Under the pieces are notes generated by a model. It saw nothing but the letters and a program-made list of their open reading frames with translations, ran no database searches and had not been told where the DNA came from. Below are positions 21,613 to 32,654 of a DNA stretch of 64,000 nucleotides, one piece after another (the stretch's first letter is position 1; every line of letters starts with the position of its first letter). Origin of the DNA: Vishniacozyma victoriae (Eukaryota; Basidiomycota; Tremellomycetes; Tremellales; Bulleribasidiaceae); contig JADPYG010000088.1 of NCBI GenBank assembly GCA_017654735.1, forward strand, positions 1,798,001 through 1,862,000, given 5' to 3'. The position numbers and the translations under genes are program-made.

Positions 21613-24600
21613 ATGAGTAAATCAGAAGAGGTGGATAGTGAAGCAGAGTCCAGTTCTGGGGCTTCATCTGCTGGACCATCACGACCGGTATCCCGTATGT
21701 CACAACGTTCCTCGAGCTCGACAGGATCGCGAAAAGGTAAAGAGCGAGCCAGCGAGGTTGAGGGTCCCGAGGTCATCCCGGACGCTGGGAAACCCGCCAA
21801 GTCCGTAAGAACGATCACTACGAATGGAGGCGAGAGTAGTGAGGGAGAAGATGATGATGATGAAGATGAAGAAGAGGAAGAGCCGTATGTATAGCTCTCC
21901 TTTCCACAACCCAGCTAATGAACAGGGCTTTGAAGTATAGTCGTCTGAAGGGGAAGCTTCCTGAGATACTAGCAAAAGATACTGCTTCCACTATAGAAGT
22001 ATCTTCGAGGGTGATTGTCAGTTAATCGACGCACTGCATTGCGCGCCTAGCTGATTGGCAGGCGCTAGGAACACATAATGGGATGGTTCATATCCTAACT
22101 TACGAAGGATCTAAAGTAAATTCATCAAGGCCACACGGAGCAAGCATCACCTGTCTCCGTCTAGATGAAGAGAACGATTTCGTAGCTACATCAAGCGTTG
22201 AAGGTCAGCTTCCTACCATAAACCTACTTCGAGTAAAGCTAACTCTCAGGTCGGGTAGTAATCCGTTCTTTGACAAGCACGGAAAAGTACGCATTCGACT
22301 ATAAACGACCTATGCACGCTATTGCTCTCGAACCTGGATTTAACAAGAATGCCAGCCGGAGATTTGTTTGTGGAGGGATGGCTGGGAATTTGATCATGCA
22401 GGAGAAAGGGTGGTTGGGGTATAAAGAGCAGGTCATCCATTCTGGAGAAGGACCGATCTGGGCTATAGAATGGCGAGGCGATCTAATTGCTTGGGCCAAC
22501 GATCTTGTAAGATGCCACAGAATTGTATCCGGCGTGAGCTAATAGAGTAGGGCGTCAAAATATATGATACGACCACTCAGCAGAGGATTGGATACATCGA
22601 CCGGGGAGCCAACGCTCCCCGTGCTGAGCTGTTTAAGTGCTCCCTCAAATGGAGGGACGATTCGACACTAGTCATCGGTTGGGCGGACCATATCAAGGTT
22701 GTCCGAGTCCGAGCACGAAACCGCCAGCAAAGTTCATCTGGACTACCATCTCTCACGATCGAGATGACGGCAATCTACCAAGTAGACTGTATGATATCCG
22801 GTATCGCTCAATATCAAAATTCTTTCCTTGTCTTGGCCTACATCTCGCCTGACACGTACGACAACGAAGCGACGGAGGATCGAGCAGAACAACGTCGGAA
22901 AGCCGCAAATCGCCCCGAATTGCGATTAATCGATAAAGGCGAAGAAGTCTCTGCCGACGCTCTCAGTCTATCAAACTACCACATGTACGGCTGTAATGAT
23001 TATTCATTGATCAAATCCGCAAGACCTGGGGAAGAGGTCTTTTTCGTCGTCAGCCCAAGCGATATTATAGTGGTCCGACCACGGGATGAGGTGGATCATA
23101 TCGATTGGCTCGTCGATCGGCAGAGGTACGAAGAAGCTCTGACGGCTGCGGAAGCTTTGCAGAAACAGCATGGATCTGCTTTGGATGTCAAGGCTATCGG
23201 GTTGAAGTATATTCAGCATCTCATTGATCAGAGTGAGTCATTGAGCATACTGGCGGATGACGCTGACGAGTAGACGACTTCGAACAAGCTGCTTCATTGA
23301 TACCAAAAGTGATGGGACAAGACATAGAAGGATGGGAGAAATGGATCTACACTTTTGTCCAGCAACACCAGTTACCAGTATGTCCACCACTCAGCACGCC
23401 GAGCCAAGCTGATACAATAGGCTATCATCCCATACATTCCCACCAGTAATCCTCAATTAGGTCGACAAGTCTACGAAATGGTTTTCGAGCATCAACTTCT
23501 CAATGACCGCCCGGCGCTTCTGAAGACTATCACGACCTGGCCCAAGGAGATATATGATCTAGACTCATTGATGAGTTCCATCCAAAGCGAGGCTCGAGCG
23601 TCCAAGGACGATCCCCTCCTACTCGAATGTATTGGAGAACTATACCTCGTCAACCGTCAACCTGGGAAAGCGCTGCCGTACTTCCTCCGTCTGCGCCGCC
23701 CTCATGTATTCGACCTCATTCGGGAGCATAACTTGTTCACCGCGGTCCAGGACCAGGCTTTGCTGCTGGTCGAATTCGATCAGGAACGCAAAGGCAAAAT
23801 GGATGAGGAGGACATCGAGAGTGCCAAAGGTAGACATGGAGCTGCTATTCAGCTTCTTGTGGATCATATCCACTCTATTCCTGTACGTCTACCTTATCCC
23901 GATTGGTCATGACTGACATGACAGATCGACAGAGTAGTCAAGCAACTCGAAGTCAAACCACACTACCTATACATGTACCTCGACTCGCTCTTCGACAAAG
24001 ACCCCCAATTCTGCCTACCATACAGCGACCGCATTGTCGAATTATACGCGGAATTCGATCATGATCGATTAATGCCATTCCTACGGGCTAGCAATTTCTA
24101 CGATCTCGAAAAAGCACTAAAGATATGTCGAGAGCGGGATTATGTGACGGAGATGGTATTCCTCCTTGGAAGAATGGGGAACAACAAACAAGCTTTGATG
24201 CTGATTATTGAACGTCTTGGTGATGTCCAAAGGGTGAGCTCGTCCTTGATCTCCTAAGAAAGAAGGCGCTAATGACAGGCAATCGATTTCGCAAAAGAAC
24301 AAGCGGATGAAGATCTCTGGGAGGATCTATTGACGTATTCCGAGACTCGACCTGATTTCATTCGAGCATTATTAGAACATGTCGGTGCAGAGATCAATCC
24401 CATCAGGCTCATTTCGAGGATTCGAAACGGCCTAGAAATCCCAGGGCTGAAAGCCGCTTTAATCAAGGTCTTGCAAGCTTCGAATTTACAGATTTCGTTA
24501 CTGGAAGGATGTCAGGATATCCTCAATAGCGACTGTAGTGCTCTTGCTACTCAGCTTCAGACCAGTCAGAGTGGAAGTACCCCTGTATCAGGTGTGTCAT

Positions 24601-24987
24601 CTCTATCACTTAAATTGAAACAGGAACTGATAAACAGCCACGAGCGATTGTGCCGTCTGCCGCCAACCTGCATTCAGTCCGAATGATGATCCACCTCTCG
24701 TCTTGCTCTACCTGTGCCGACATCTTGTACACGCGACTTGCGCTCTTCCACATGCCGATATCGATCTACCCTCACACCCCGAGTCCGCATCAATCTCGCA
24801 TCTTCTGTCGAACGACAATCGACGTAATACAAAGTCGAGAGAGAGGGAACTCAGCGCCAAGCTATCATATGCCGCTGCTGTTCGAGTTAGAGTTGGGCGT
24901 TGCCCAGTCTGTGAGGTCACAGGAAGGGATGTCTCGAGGACGGGTCCGCCAATCCGGGCCCAGAGTCTCGTCACCGCGCAAGCGTAA
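21613..24987 (+). CDS. VPS41: HOPS complex subunit Vps41
   Basis: Vps41 is a subunit of the HOPS tethering complex for vacuole and late-endosome fusion. The start (MSKSEEVDSEAESSSGASSA) opens a roughly 95-residue Ser/Glu-rich head ending in a run of acidic residues. The WD40 region follows: LKYSRLKGKLPEILAKDTAS, NGMVHILTYEGSKVNSSRPH, ITCLRLDEENDFVATSSVEG and IWAIEWRGDLIAWANDLG. The clathrin-heavy-chain-repeat region has ECIGELYLVNRQPGKALPYF and DLEKALKICRERDYVTEMVF. The C-terminus carries a RING-like module: CAVCRQP, then CRHLVHATC, then RCPVC. The RING is typical of fungal and animal Vps41. Stop at 24985-24987. Confidence 0.93.
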
Positions 24988-25129
24988 AAGCATATGCCTA
25001 TACATAGACCTGTGTGACTAGCAGACAAGTGTATCTAATAGACGATAGCTAGATATGTACATGATGTATATCTACAACGTCCGTGGGTTTGGTGGAATAT
25101 TTACAATTAAAAAAGGGAGGGCGAGATGA

Positions 25130-25909
25130 CTAATGAAAGTCCCAAGCTTCGAGATGTGAAGAAGGTCCTGTCCCAGTCGCTGCCTTGCCCATCATTTGTT
25201 GCCTTTTCTTTAAATACGATTTCCAGGCATCATGACTCATAACTGGTCCTGCAGTTTTATGTCCCCCCGCCAATTCCTCCTTCTCTTGTCCCTTTACATC
25301 CTGCTTAGCTCCCGTTCGACTAAAGGAGTTGATAGTCATTCCCCATTCCGCCTGAGTATTACCTCCAGGCAATTCCCAAATCGCCATCAAACTCTTCCTA
25401 GCATCTCCAACCCAATCTTTTTGGTGTTTAATGATCCTGACCAAAGTTTCGGGGTTCATGACGAAAGAAACCATGACCAAAATAAATGCCGCAGTGATGA
25501 GGATGAGTGAAGCGGTAGTTCCTCGACCGTGTAATGGGAGCGCGTCGTAAGCTCGAGGTTGTCCTCGAGGTCTAGTCCTAGATTCTCGGACGGTAGGTAA
25601 TTGAGATCGACGTGGAGAAGGTGCGGGAGATCGTTCAAGTCGATAAGATTGATCATACAAAGCACAAGCTTGTTGTTGGGATTTAGCAGGTGGTGGTCTA
25701 GTTCTCACTGCAGATGAAGATCCTTGGACGCGTACGTGTTTTACAGGAGTTGATCGTGGTTGAAGAAGAGGTTGATTTCGTGGAGCATTGAGACGTGGTC
25801 GACCAGCGAGCAGAGGGGTATCATCGGTAGGTGTCGATGGGGTAATGATGAGTTTAGGGATTTCGAGTGGGTGTGAAGTGTTGGATGTGGGCTGTGCAAA
25901 GGATGCCAT
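25130..25909 (-). CDS. Single-pass membrane protein of unknown function
   Basis: This is an intronless 259-residue frame that I do not recognise. The first 130 residues are Pro/Arg/Ser-rich and probably disordered. One clear transmembrane segment follows (TASLILITAAFILVMVSFVM), then a polar region ending HDAWKSYLKKRQQMMGKAAT and HLEAWDFH. The head is basic, which by the positive-inside rule suggests N-in topology. The long uninterrupted frame supports a real gene. Nothing nearby indicates its role. Confidence 0.65.
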   Translation of the reverse strand: MASFAQPTSNTSHPLEIPKLIITPSTPTDDTPLLAGRPRLNAPRNQPLLQPRSTPVKHVRVQGSSSAVRTRPPPAKSQQQACALYDQSYRLERSPAPSPRRSQLPTVRESRTRPRGQPRAYDALPLHGRGTTASLILITAAFILVMVSFVMNPETLVRIIKHQKDWVGDARKSLMAIWELPGGNTQAEWGMTINSFSRTGAKQDVKGQEKEELAGGHKTAGPVMSHDAWKSYLKKRQQMMGKAATGTGPSSHLEAWDFH

Positions 25910-26371
25910 CGTGTTGGCGGATTGGGTTTTTTTGGAGAGCGGAATTAATGAAGAGTGTGTAGAGAGTGAGAGAGTATATCGACCAGCGATTCTCTTATAG
26001 TACTATTGTATAGTGGGAAACGGGGAAGGGTAAGAGATGCAATGTGTAGTGAGGATGGGATAGTATACGCGACACTAGTGTACTAGATATTTACCAAACA
26101 CGGTCATTTTATCTTGAACTTGGCAACTTTATTTTAACGTGCCTGGCCCTGATGTCGCATCTCATAAACAGGTTTCGATAGACTATTATAAACATATAAA
26201 TGTTCACAAGGTAGATGGATAGCACAACGGCAGATACGTCATGTACAATGACCAGGGGAAGGGGATCATGTGAGATGGACAAAAAGCAAGGCGAAACAGG
26301 GGTGAGAAACGATACAAAGACTATACGACATACAACCTATCAACACCTTCACGACAAACTCTAACCCTACT
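25910..26371. other. Intergenic, no gene seen
   Basis: About 460 bases lie between the start of the membrane protein and the stop of the RNA ligase, both on the minus strand. It is AT-rich and carries no open frame with coding character; it should hold the ligase 3' UTR and the membrane protein promoter. Confidence 0.6.
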
Positions 26372-27526
26372 CTACTCCCCGTGCTCCTCACCCTCACCCT
26401 CATCCCGCTCCACCGATGTAACCTCAGGGGCATCCGGAGCATCCTTGATACAACACATAGCGTATTGATTCGCTATCAAATCCGCTTCCTCCTTCTGATC
26501 CCCACGAAATAAACGAAGGTATTTACACACCCACCCCTTCATCGGACCATTGGGAACATTTCGAAACTCCATATCTAAACAAGGTGCCAGCGCCTCGTTG
26601 AATCGATTTATCGCTTTATGTCGTATATCCACCAATCTATTCCACTCGGTACCGGCCACCTTGACCGCTTCATCCGGGATATACTCTATTCTTGCAGGCG
26701 GGATTTGTGGATTTGAATCATGGGGATCGATCTGAAGAAACCATTGTCGGACATGCCTGAGTGAGAAATGGGTACGGATGGCGTGTATCTCGACATACTC
26801 GCTGAATTTGAGCTTGACCCTCTCTCCACTGATTCGAGATCGGATAATGTATCCTTCCTCATTTTTGACATTCTGCGACTGTAGGGATTCATAGGTATTG
26901 GTCGAGTCGTGTATACGAGGGGTAGAAAGTCCGAGTCGTTTCGCTTCGTCGACTACATCTCCCAGGGCGAGATCTAAGGAGGATCGAGTATGGGCCATGG
27001 CGATAAGCACAAGGTCTGTGCGATCGCCATAATTCACCACGATCCTATTATCGGGATAAATCATTTCAAACATGTATGTAAACTCGTCTTTACATTTCTC
27101 CAATATACCCTTCTCCTTTGCCATTTCCATTCCTTTTTGAGCGTGAGTGCTGATAAAACTTCCTCTAGATGCAAAAATCCATTCATCCTGGCACTTGAAT
27201 AAAATCCCCAACGATCCATCCAGTTTCTCAAGCACATCACAATTCTCCATCTTCATCGCTGATACGTCGTGCTTTTTGTCGGCATAATTGAAGAATTTAC
27301 GCATGGGTCGGCCAATCACTTCACCGGTGTTGGTATCGAGAACTAATCCTCGACATTTCAGAAGCGTGTCATCCCATTCGTCTCGCCATTGGACAGCTGC
27401 AGAGTAATTGTATATGGCGAGGGGTAGGCGGGGATGGACTCCTTTACGGACTTGCCCAGTTTCGACGAGGGATTGGATCTTGTTCAAGAGCTCTTTTGAC
27501 GCGTCTTGCTGAGGCGAGGTCGTCAT
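26372..27526 (-). CDS. T4 Rnl1-like RNA ligase (nucleotidyltransferase)
   Basis: This is a stand-alone 384-residue ligase of the T4 RNA ligase 1 type. Such enzymes join 5'-phosphate and 3'-OH RNA ends through a lysyl-AMP. Motifs in order: IYNYSAAVQWRDEWDDTLLK, then CRGLVLDTNTGEVIGRPMRK and FFNY (the Rnl1 N-terminal signature), motif I EKLDGSLGILF with Lys101 as predicted nucleophile, motif Ia ASRGSF (119-124), motif III FEMIYPDNRIVVNYG (from 153), motif IV EEGYIIR (223-229), and motif V VKLKFSEYVEIH (237-248). All catalytic motifs are intact. The C-terminus is acidic (DEGEGEEHGE). There is no intron, in a region where most genes have several. Fungal tRNA ligase Trl1 is tripartite; this protein has only the ligase part, so it is not Trl1. 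The biological substrate is unknown. Confidence 0.85.
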   Translation of the reverse strand: MTTSPQQDASKELLNKIQSLVETGQVRKGVHPRLPLAIYNYSAAVQWRDEWDDTLLKCRGLVLDTNTGEVIGRPMRKFFNYADKKHDVSAMKMENCDVLEKLDGSLGILFKCQDEWIFASRGSFISTHAQKGMEMAKEKGILEKCKDEFTYMFEMIYPDNRIVVNYGDRTDLVLIAMAHTRSSLDLALGDVVDEAKRLGLSTPRIHDSTNTYESLQSQNVKNEEGYIIRSRISGERVKLKFSEYVEIHAIRTHFSLRHVRQWFLQIDPHDSNPQIPPARIEYIPDEAVKVAGTEWNRLVDIRHKAINRFNEALAPCLDMEFRNVPNGPMKGWVCKYLRLFRGDQKEEADLIANQYAMCCIKDAPDAPEVTSVERDEGEGEEHGE

Positions 27527-28903
27527 GGTGGATTATAACGATTACTCGTACGCTTCCAAGAGGGGATAGGTGAGCGAGGGGATGTGTGTTGCTGATGATC
27601 GATCAAGTTGCCGATGAGTGATTGAGAGTGTGAAAAAAGAGTATGTGTTACGAAGTCGATTGAGGAAGTATGAGTGGGAACAGTGAAGTCGCGTTGGCGG
27701 CGAGGGCTCTTATATCCATACATCTAGCGATTTCGAGTCAGCTCAACTCACCCTCAATGACAAGGTACTAACAACCTAACAATGAATTAATTTAATACTT
27801 CGAGTCGACGCAAAATGTAAGGTTTCGAAATTGTCGAAAGGGAAGTAAAGAAGGTTGAACAGAAGGTGTTCTGTCGGATGGGTGAAGGAGCTTGGAAGTC
27901 CGGCGGCAACGACAGGTGTGTAGTGGGCAAGTCAAATGTAGCGAAGAGGTGGAGTGAAGTGAGAAGGGACATCGAAGAGTCCCGGGGAGGCTCGAGTGCA
28001 ACAAAGGCAAGTTGGATGGAAGTTGAGTGAAGAGTGATGACAAGCCGCGTCAACGGTCCAACCCCTATCTCGACGGCCATGCCTCTGCTATGTCTCGAGC
28101 TCGACTGATACACTCCTCAGAGCTCGTCATGCTCCTCATCACCACACGCGCTTTCAACACTCCTTAGCAATGTACCTCAAATTTCAACTTCAACATACAC
28201 CTCTACATCCAACTTTGCTCGTCGGCCCAATTTGTCTTAAATCACCAAATCTTACGACAACAAGTCCAACCTCAAATCCGAACCTACCAGATCCAACCTA
28301 CCCCTACAATCTTTCCCCTTTCGTCGCTCCTGTCATTTTACTCCTCCCTCGACCGCTCTCACTTCCACCTCCCGCCGCCACTGCCACATCCACCCGATAT
28401 CATGCTGTCTCAGCCACATGATTCGAACCTCGCGATCTCGGCCGCAGAATTAGATTTATCGGTACCCCAACCCCTTACCAAATTCGATCCTGGTCCCTAT
28501 AGGCATCCATCCATTCAACTACCCAACATCATGCGGGACACCTTCACCCCTCATACTCCGTTTCCCAAAACTTTAATCACCTTGGCCTGATTCATCCGCG
28601 CCTCGGTACCCGAACAACTTCGGCTCTTACCCCTTGGTATATTATGGAATATTCGACAATGAGACTTTGGGGATCTACTACTCCACCTTGCAATCTTTGT
28701 GGTTGTTCAATACGACGGGGTCATTCGCTCGTGGTGATGTTTGCGAGATGGTTCAGGCGGGAAGGGTGGATGTTGGGACACTATAAAAATCATGCATCGC
28801 GTCCCCTCGTCTCTCCAGACCCCATCATCTTTACCATAAGAGATATTCATACCCCAACCCACATCCACACCCACACCCCTATACCCATACATACTCCTAC
28901 GAC
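27527..28903. other. 1.4-kb gene-poor stretch, pyrimidine-rich in its right half
   Basis: No gene is supported here. The left part (27527-28150) is the upstream flank of the RNA ligase. From about 28160 to 28640 the plus strand is strikingly rich in C, T and A and poor in G, and the part just before 28904 contains an ACCC/CACACC-rich tract. This fits a long 5' UTR or promoter for the gene at 28904. Short open frames in it look like by-products of composition. Confidence 0.55.
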
Positions 28904-30486
28904 ATGCTCCTCATTGTTGCCCATTACAAGTCTACCCTCAAACGGGCTTTTCACGAGAAGGGAACCATTCTCAAGGAGGTGGTCGCTGAAAAGACAAAGT
29001 CAATCACAAAGTCAATCACCAGGTCTATCTTGCGAGCCGTCGTGAGCAGAGTCTTTGCTGAAGGCGAGATGAAGGACCACGTATCCGGCAAATCACCAGG
29101 ACCCCTTTTCAGGACTTTCGATACCAGCGCTGGTCTCGCCTCAATGGTGACGATCAGGAATGTCGACGAAGATCCCTTCATTGCTCTTGATGACTGTATG
29201 TTTCAATCACCTGTCCAGTCGCGTCGACACGTCCAAGCTGATTTTGTAGTTGCCGATTACTTGACTCTCCTTTCTGCTTTCCATCAATTACAGGTCGCCC
29301 CAGGATTTGGAAAACGATTAGAGGGTTATGGTATTGATTACATGAGATACGCACACTTTACCGTTCCTCGACATCGCGCTATCTCGACGGAGGCCAAGTT
29401 GCAGGAAGCTCTCGATCCGGATTCTTTCGCCTACTCTTACCCTCCTCCCACCTATCAACATTTCACCGCCTCCCCCATCTCTGGCTATACTGGTGGTATC
29501 CCAGTCGGTAGTATTAGCAGGTCCTTCACTCAGTCGACTTTGGCTACGCTCGTCGATACACCTATCTCAGACCACTCTTTCTTTGGTAACGATTCCTCCT
29601 CAACCTCGACATTCTTGGCACCGTCTGGCAGACTATCATACGGTGGAAATGAGCTCGTCGATGAGCCTGAGTCATCTGCCAGTATCCGAAGTCATCTCTT
29701 TCCCGCGAAATCACGCTCGTCATCGAAGAATACCGCTTCCGGGCGTGCTGATTTGCCGCTACCCCCTATCGGTGTCTTGCTTGCCTGGCATGCCCATCTC
29801 ATGAGGCCGGACCTCTATGATGCGGGAATCCAGTCCGTATACAAGAACCTCAAAGGAGTCCCATTTCCGCTTCGTGAAGCTGTGAGTCCCTCCAGCCGCG
29901 CACAACCGCGGAAAGTATCGCTGATATCGCAGGCTACCGCCATCAGGGAAGGCACATTGCCCTTGGAATTGCCACTGTGTAGTCTCGTCGAGGAAGTCAG
30001 GCTTGAAGATTACTATACCTACGGCTCTCCAACATTCGATATTGCCAGCTTGATCAATATTCAGACTACTTTTGTCGAGTATTGCCATCAAGCCGGTCTG
30101 CTCGAAGCAGATCTTCTACAGAATAACCAAGCTCCCGGGACTTCGGCCATTACCCGATATCGTGAGTACTCGTATCTTAACAGAGTCACCAATCATATTC
30201 TGATTATCCAGACGCGTACATTGAGCTAATGAGGACCGTCGAGAACAATCACAATCTCGAGCCTACTTTAGACATCGAAGTCGCGTGGAAATGTCACCGA
30301 CTCGCCCATGATGCCTACTGCGAAGATAGTGCTGGATTCGCTAGTGTTACATACTTCAGTTTTTACTGTTCATACCGACGAGAAAGGTGGTCTACGACCG
30401 CTGACTGTGGATACAACTTTAGGAAAGAGACGCAGAAAGCATGGGGAAAACGATTCAAGGGTGAAAAGTTCTACAAGACCACCTAG
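28904..30486 (+). CDS. GRDP/DUF1399-like (glycine-rich domain protein family)
   Basis: The family is widespread in fungi and plants and has no settled biochemical function. The N-terminal segment is basic and contains a short repeat KSITKSITRSI, coded by a tandem 12-mer at 28996-29019. Landmarks: VVADYLTLLSAFHQLQ, then YMRYAHFTVPRH, a Ser-rich central part, and the family signature LPPIGVLLAWHAHLMRPDLY, followed by PFPLREA. The second signature, PTLDIEVAWKCHRLAHDAYC, comes after an intron with a clear GTGAGT donor near 30162. The end of the reading frame (to the TAG at 30484-30486) is less certain because the sequence after DAYCEDS does not clearly follow the family; a further intron could change the last 60 residues. 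Confidence 0.65.
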
Positions 30487-30637
30487 TCCTGACTTTACTG
30501 GCCTTTGCACTTGTTGTAGTATTCGATCTCGCTTCATTATATTGCTCTGGTATGCATTTTGCTAGTAATCATATGAGTCTGGTCGAGCATTGAGACATAT
30601 GGTGCATACATGAGGAAGCTCTGTTCACTACACTTCC

Positions 30638-31545
30638 CTACTTCATTCCTACCATACTCTTGATGAGCTGCTCGTTAGTTTTCGCTCAGCTGTACAATGA
30701 TCACGAATACGTACGACATGTGCTCCAGGCAGATAACTCAAAGAGTACTGATATGTCAGTGGTCCACTCGCGCGGTGGTCTTGGTGTACGGAGCCCGTCC
30801 AGATGTCGACTTACCCAAAGATACGCTAGATACTGGATCTGTGACTTGTCAGCTATACTCATACCCCAGGGGAATATCTAGCTTACAATGACAAAGATGA
30901 TACACAAGATTGCGGGAAGGACGAAGGCAGCGACAAATGTCATTACCAGTGCAACTACCAGAATGACCGTTGCAGCCACTCGTTTCAGTTTAAAAGCAGA
31001 TTCCATTTGATGTTTAAATCCGCTATTGATCAGCTCATGCACTCTTTGGGAGGGAACTAGCTTACACAATAAATCCGGTACCAATCAATGAGACAATAGT
31101 TCCGACACCGAATAACGCTATTTGTCAGGTCTTGGCACGAGATGCTGTAGCCTTTAGCTTACTAGCGAAAGCTCCTGTAAATCCTATAAAGAGCATGATA
31201 GCTCCCAGTAGACTGACTCCAAATCCAATGACGAAACCTACGAGGTCAGCTTCGGCATCGTACGGCAACACGGCTGAGCTTACATGCTGCGAATCCAGTA
31301 AGACGCTGATATCGTGTCAATTTGAGTGATGAGAACGCCGACTCTTGCTAAAGTGGTCAATTGTATTCCCACGAGTCCATAGAGTCTATTCAAGGGCTCT
31401 CCGATAAAGTGAGGACGCGACTTACACCTCCAAAGACGGCATCATCCGTGTGACCTTCGAGATCTGTTGAATCAGCCTTTCCTCCACCGTTTCTGGGGTT
31501 TCCAAATGACTGACCATACCACTTTCTTCCTTCTGTCGTTGGCAT
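30638..31545 (-). CDS. SFT2: SFT2-like Golgi vesicle transport membrane protein
   Basis: Sft2 is a four-helix membrane protein of the Golgi involved in retrograde endosome-to-Golgi traffic. Spliced exons give FVIGFGVSLLGAIMLFIGFT, FGVGTIVSLIGTGFIVGFK, RVAATVILVVALVMTFVAAF and, near the end, YLAYLWYSLSYLPGAHV, the order and spacing of Sft2 (the final WYSLSY is diagnostic). The last intron has a GTACGT donor and CTAAC branch and leads to a C-terminus ending IKSMVGMK at the TAG at 30638-30640. The start at 31543-31545 gives MPTTEGRKWYGQSFGNPRNG. The join between the first and second coding exons is uncertain: two acceptors are possible. Confidence 0.78.
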
Positions 31546-31841
31546 TGTCGTCTATGTAGTCTTGATTCTTAGTTGATAGTCTTTGAAGCACAAAAGTTTG
31601 TGAATAAAGGGATGTGAATTGATTGATTGATTAGTTCTTTAGTCTTGGTTCTTGGCTTTACTTTATGCTTAAGCCTATTTACTTAATTATTCCTACAATT
31701 AAGATTGTGCACCAATTTACCCGTTAACCCGATTCAATGTTCCCGTTTTATCAATTGCCACTTACAATCTACCATCATCACTGTCACCTGTCTATACAAT
31801 CCATTCATTGTACACCACAGATAGGAGACACAGCAATCCAC

Positions 31842-32654
31842 ATGTCTACAACATCGCCTGACACATTATCAATATACTTCCCAAATGACCAACCAACCCC
31901 CACGACAGTCGATCACCTCCTAAACCTCCCACCGCTCATCAATTCCGTTTCACCAGCTCTCGCCTCTCTACACCTCGCTAGAATACGCTTAGGTCTTCTG
32001 ATACCAGCAGGCACATTCGATCAGACAGCATGGTGTAGGTCATGTGGCGGATTAAGGCAGGTGGTTGAGGCTACAGGTCCGGTAAGCCCTAGTCCCAGTC
32101 CAAGGAAGGGAAGAGGGAAGAAGAGGGCGGGTGGGGTGGTCAAGAGGAGAACGGTCAGATCAAAGGAATGTGCGATATGTGGAACCCCATTTAGGGGACC
32201 TAAAGTGGAAGATGCGGCAAAGTCATTCCCTGCAGCAAGAACAATACGAGCTACTCGATCCGCTACTGCTTCGCAAGCTCAGGAAGCTATCACCGTCCCG
32301 TACGAGATTCCGAAACCATCCGTCGATATTTCTACTCCAATGGAAATTGATCCATCCCCAATACCAGATGAACCCACAACTATCGTTACAGAATTCGCCC
32401 AGGAGCATACGACTCACCAGCCAGTACCACCCTCACCCCCTCCCAAATACGTCTACAACAATGGCCTAACGCATGTCTATACCTCGGCTCCTAACCTCCC
32501 GACCTATCCTCAGCCGCCCGCTAAACATGTTTCCCCGCCGCCAAAAGAGAAGAATAGAAAGAGGAAGAAGTCGGGATTGGCGAAATTGCTAGCGGAGAAC
32601 AAGGAACGCGAGGGAGGCGGAGGGAGTGGGAGAGGAAGCTGGGGTCTGGAATGA
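31842..32654 (+). CDS. RPR2/SNM1-like zinc-ribbon protein (RNase P/MRP subunit family)
   Basis: Rpr2/Rpp21 and Snm1 are small zinc-ribbon subunits of nuclear RNase P and RNase MRP. The frame is intronless. Landmarks are a helical ALASLHLARIRLGLLIPAG followed by two Cys pairs: AWCRSCGGLRQ and, 50 residues on, ECAICGTPFRGP, with a basic stretch (RKGRGKKRAGG) between them. This layout matches the family. The remaining 150 residues are low complexity, Pro-rich, and end with a basic Lys-rich block (KNRKRKKSGLAKLLAENKE). The start at 31842 (MSTTSPDTLSIYF) was preferred over an in-frame ATG 105 bases upstream, which would code for a His/Leu-rich leader unlike the family. RPR2 versus SNM1 cannot be settled. 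Confidence 0.6.
   Translation: MSTTSPDTLSIYFPNDQPTPTTVDHLLNLPPLINSVSPALASLHLARIRLGLLIPAGTFDQTAWCRSCGGLRQVVEATGPVSPSPSPRKGRGKKRAGGVVKRRTVRSKECAICGTPFRGPKVEDAAKSFPAARTIRATRSATASQAQEAITVPYEIPKPSVDISTPMEIDPSPIPDEPTTIVTEFAQEHTTHQPVPPSPPPKYVYNNGLTHVYTSAPNLPTYPQPPAKHVSPPPKEKNRKRKKSGLAKLLAENKEREGGGGSGRGSWGLE

Noticed and set aside
28405..28440. A GGTTCGAATC sequence on the minus strand resembling a tRNA T-loop
   Set aside because: The flanking bases cannot form a T-stem and no acceptor or anticodon arm is found.
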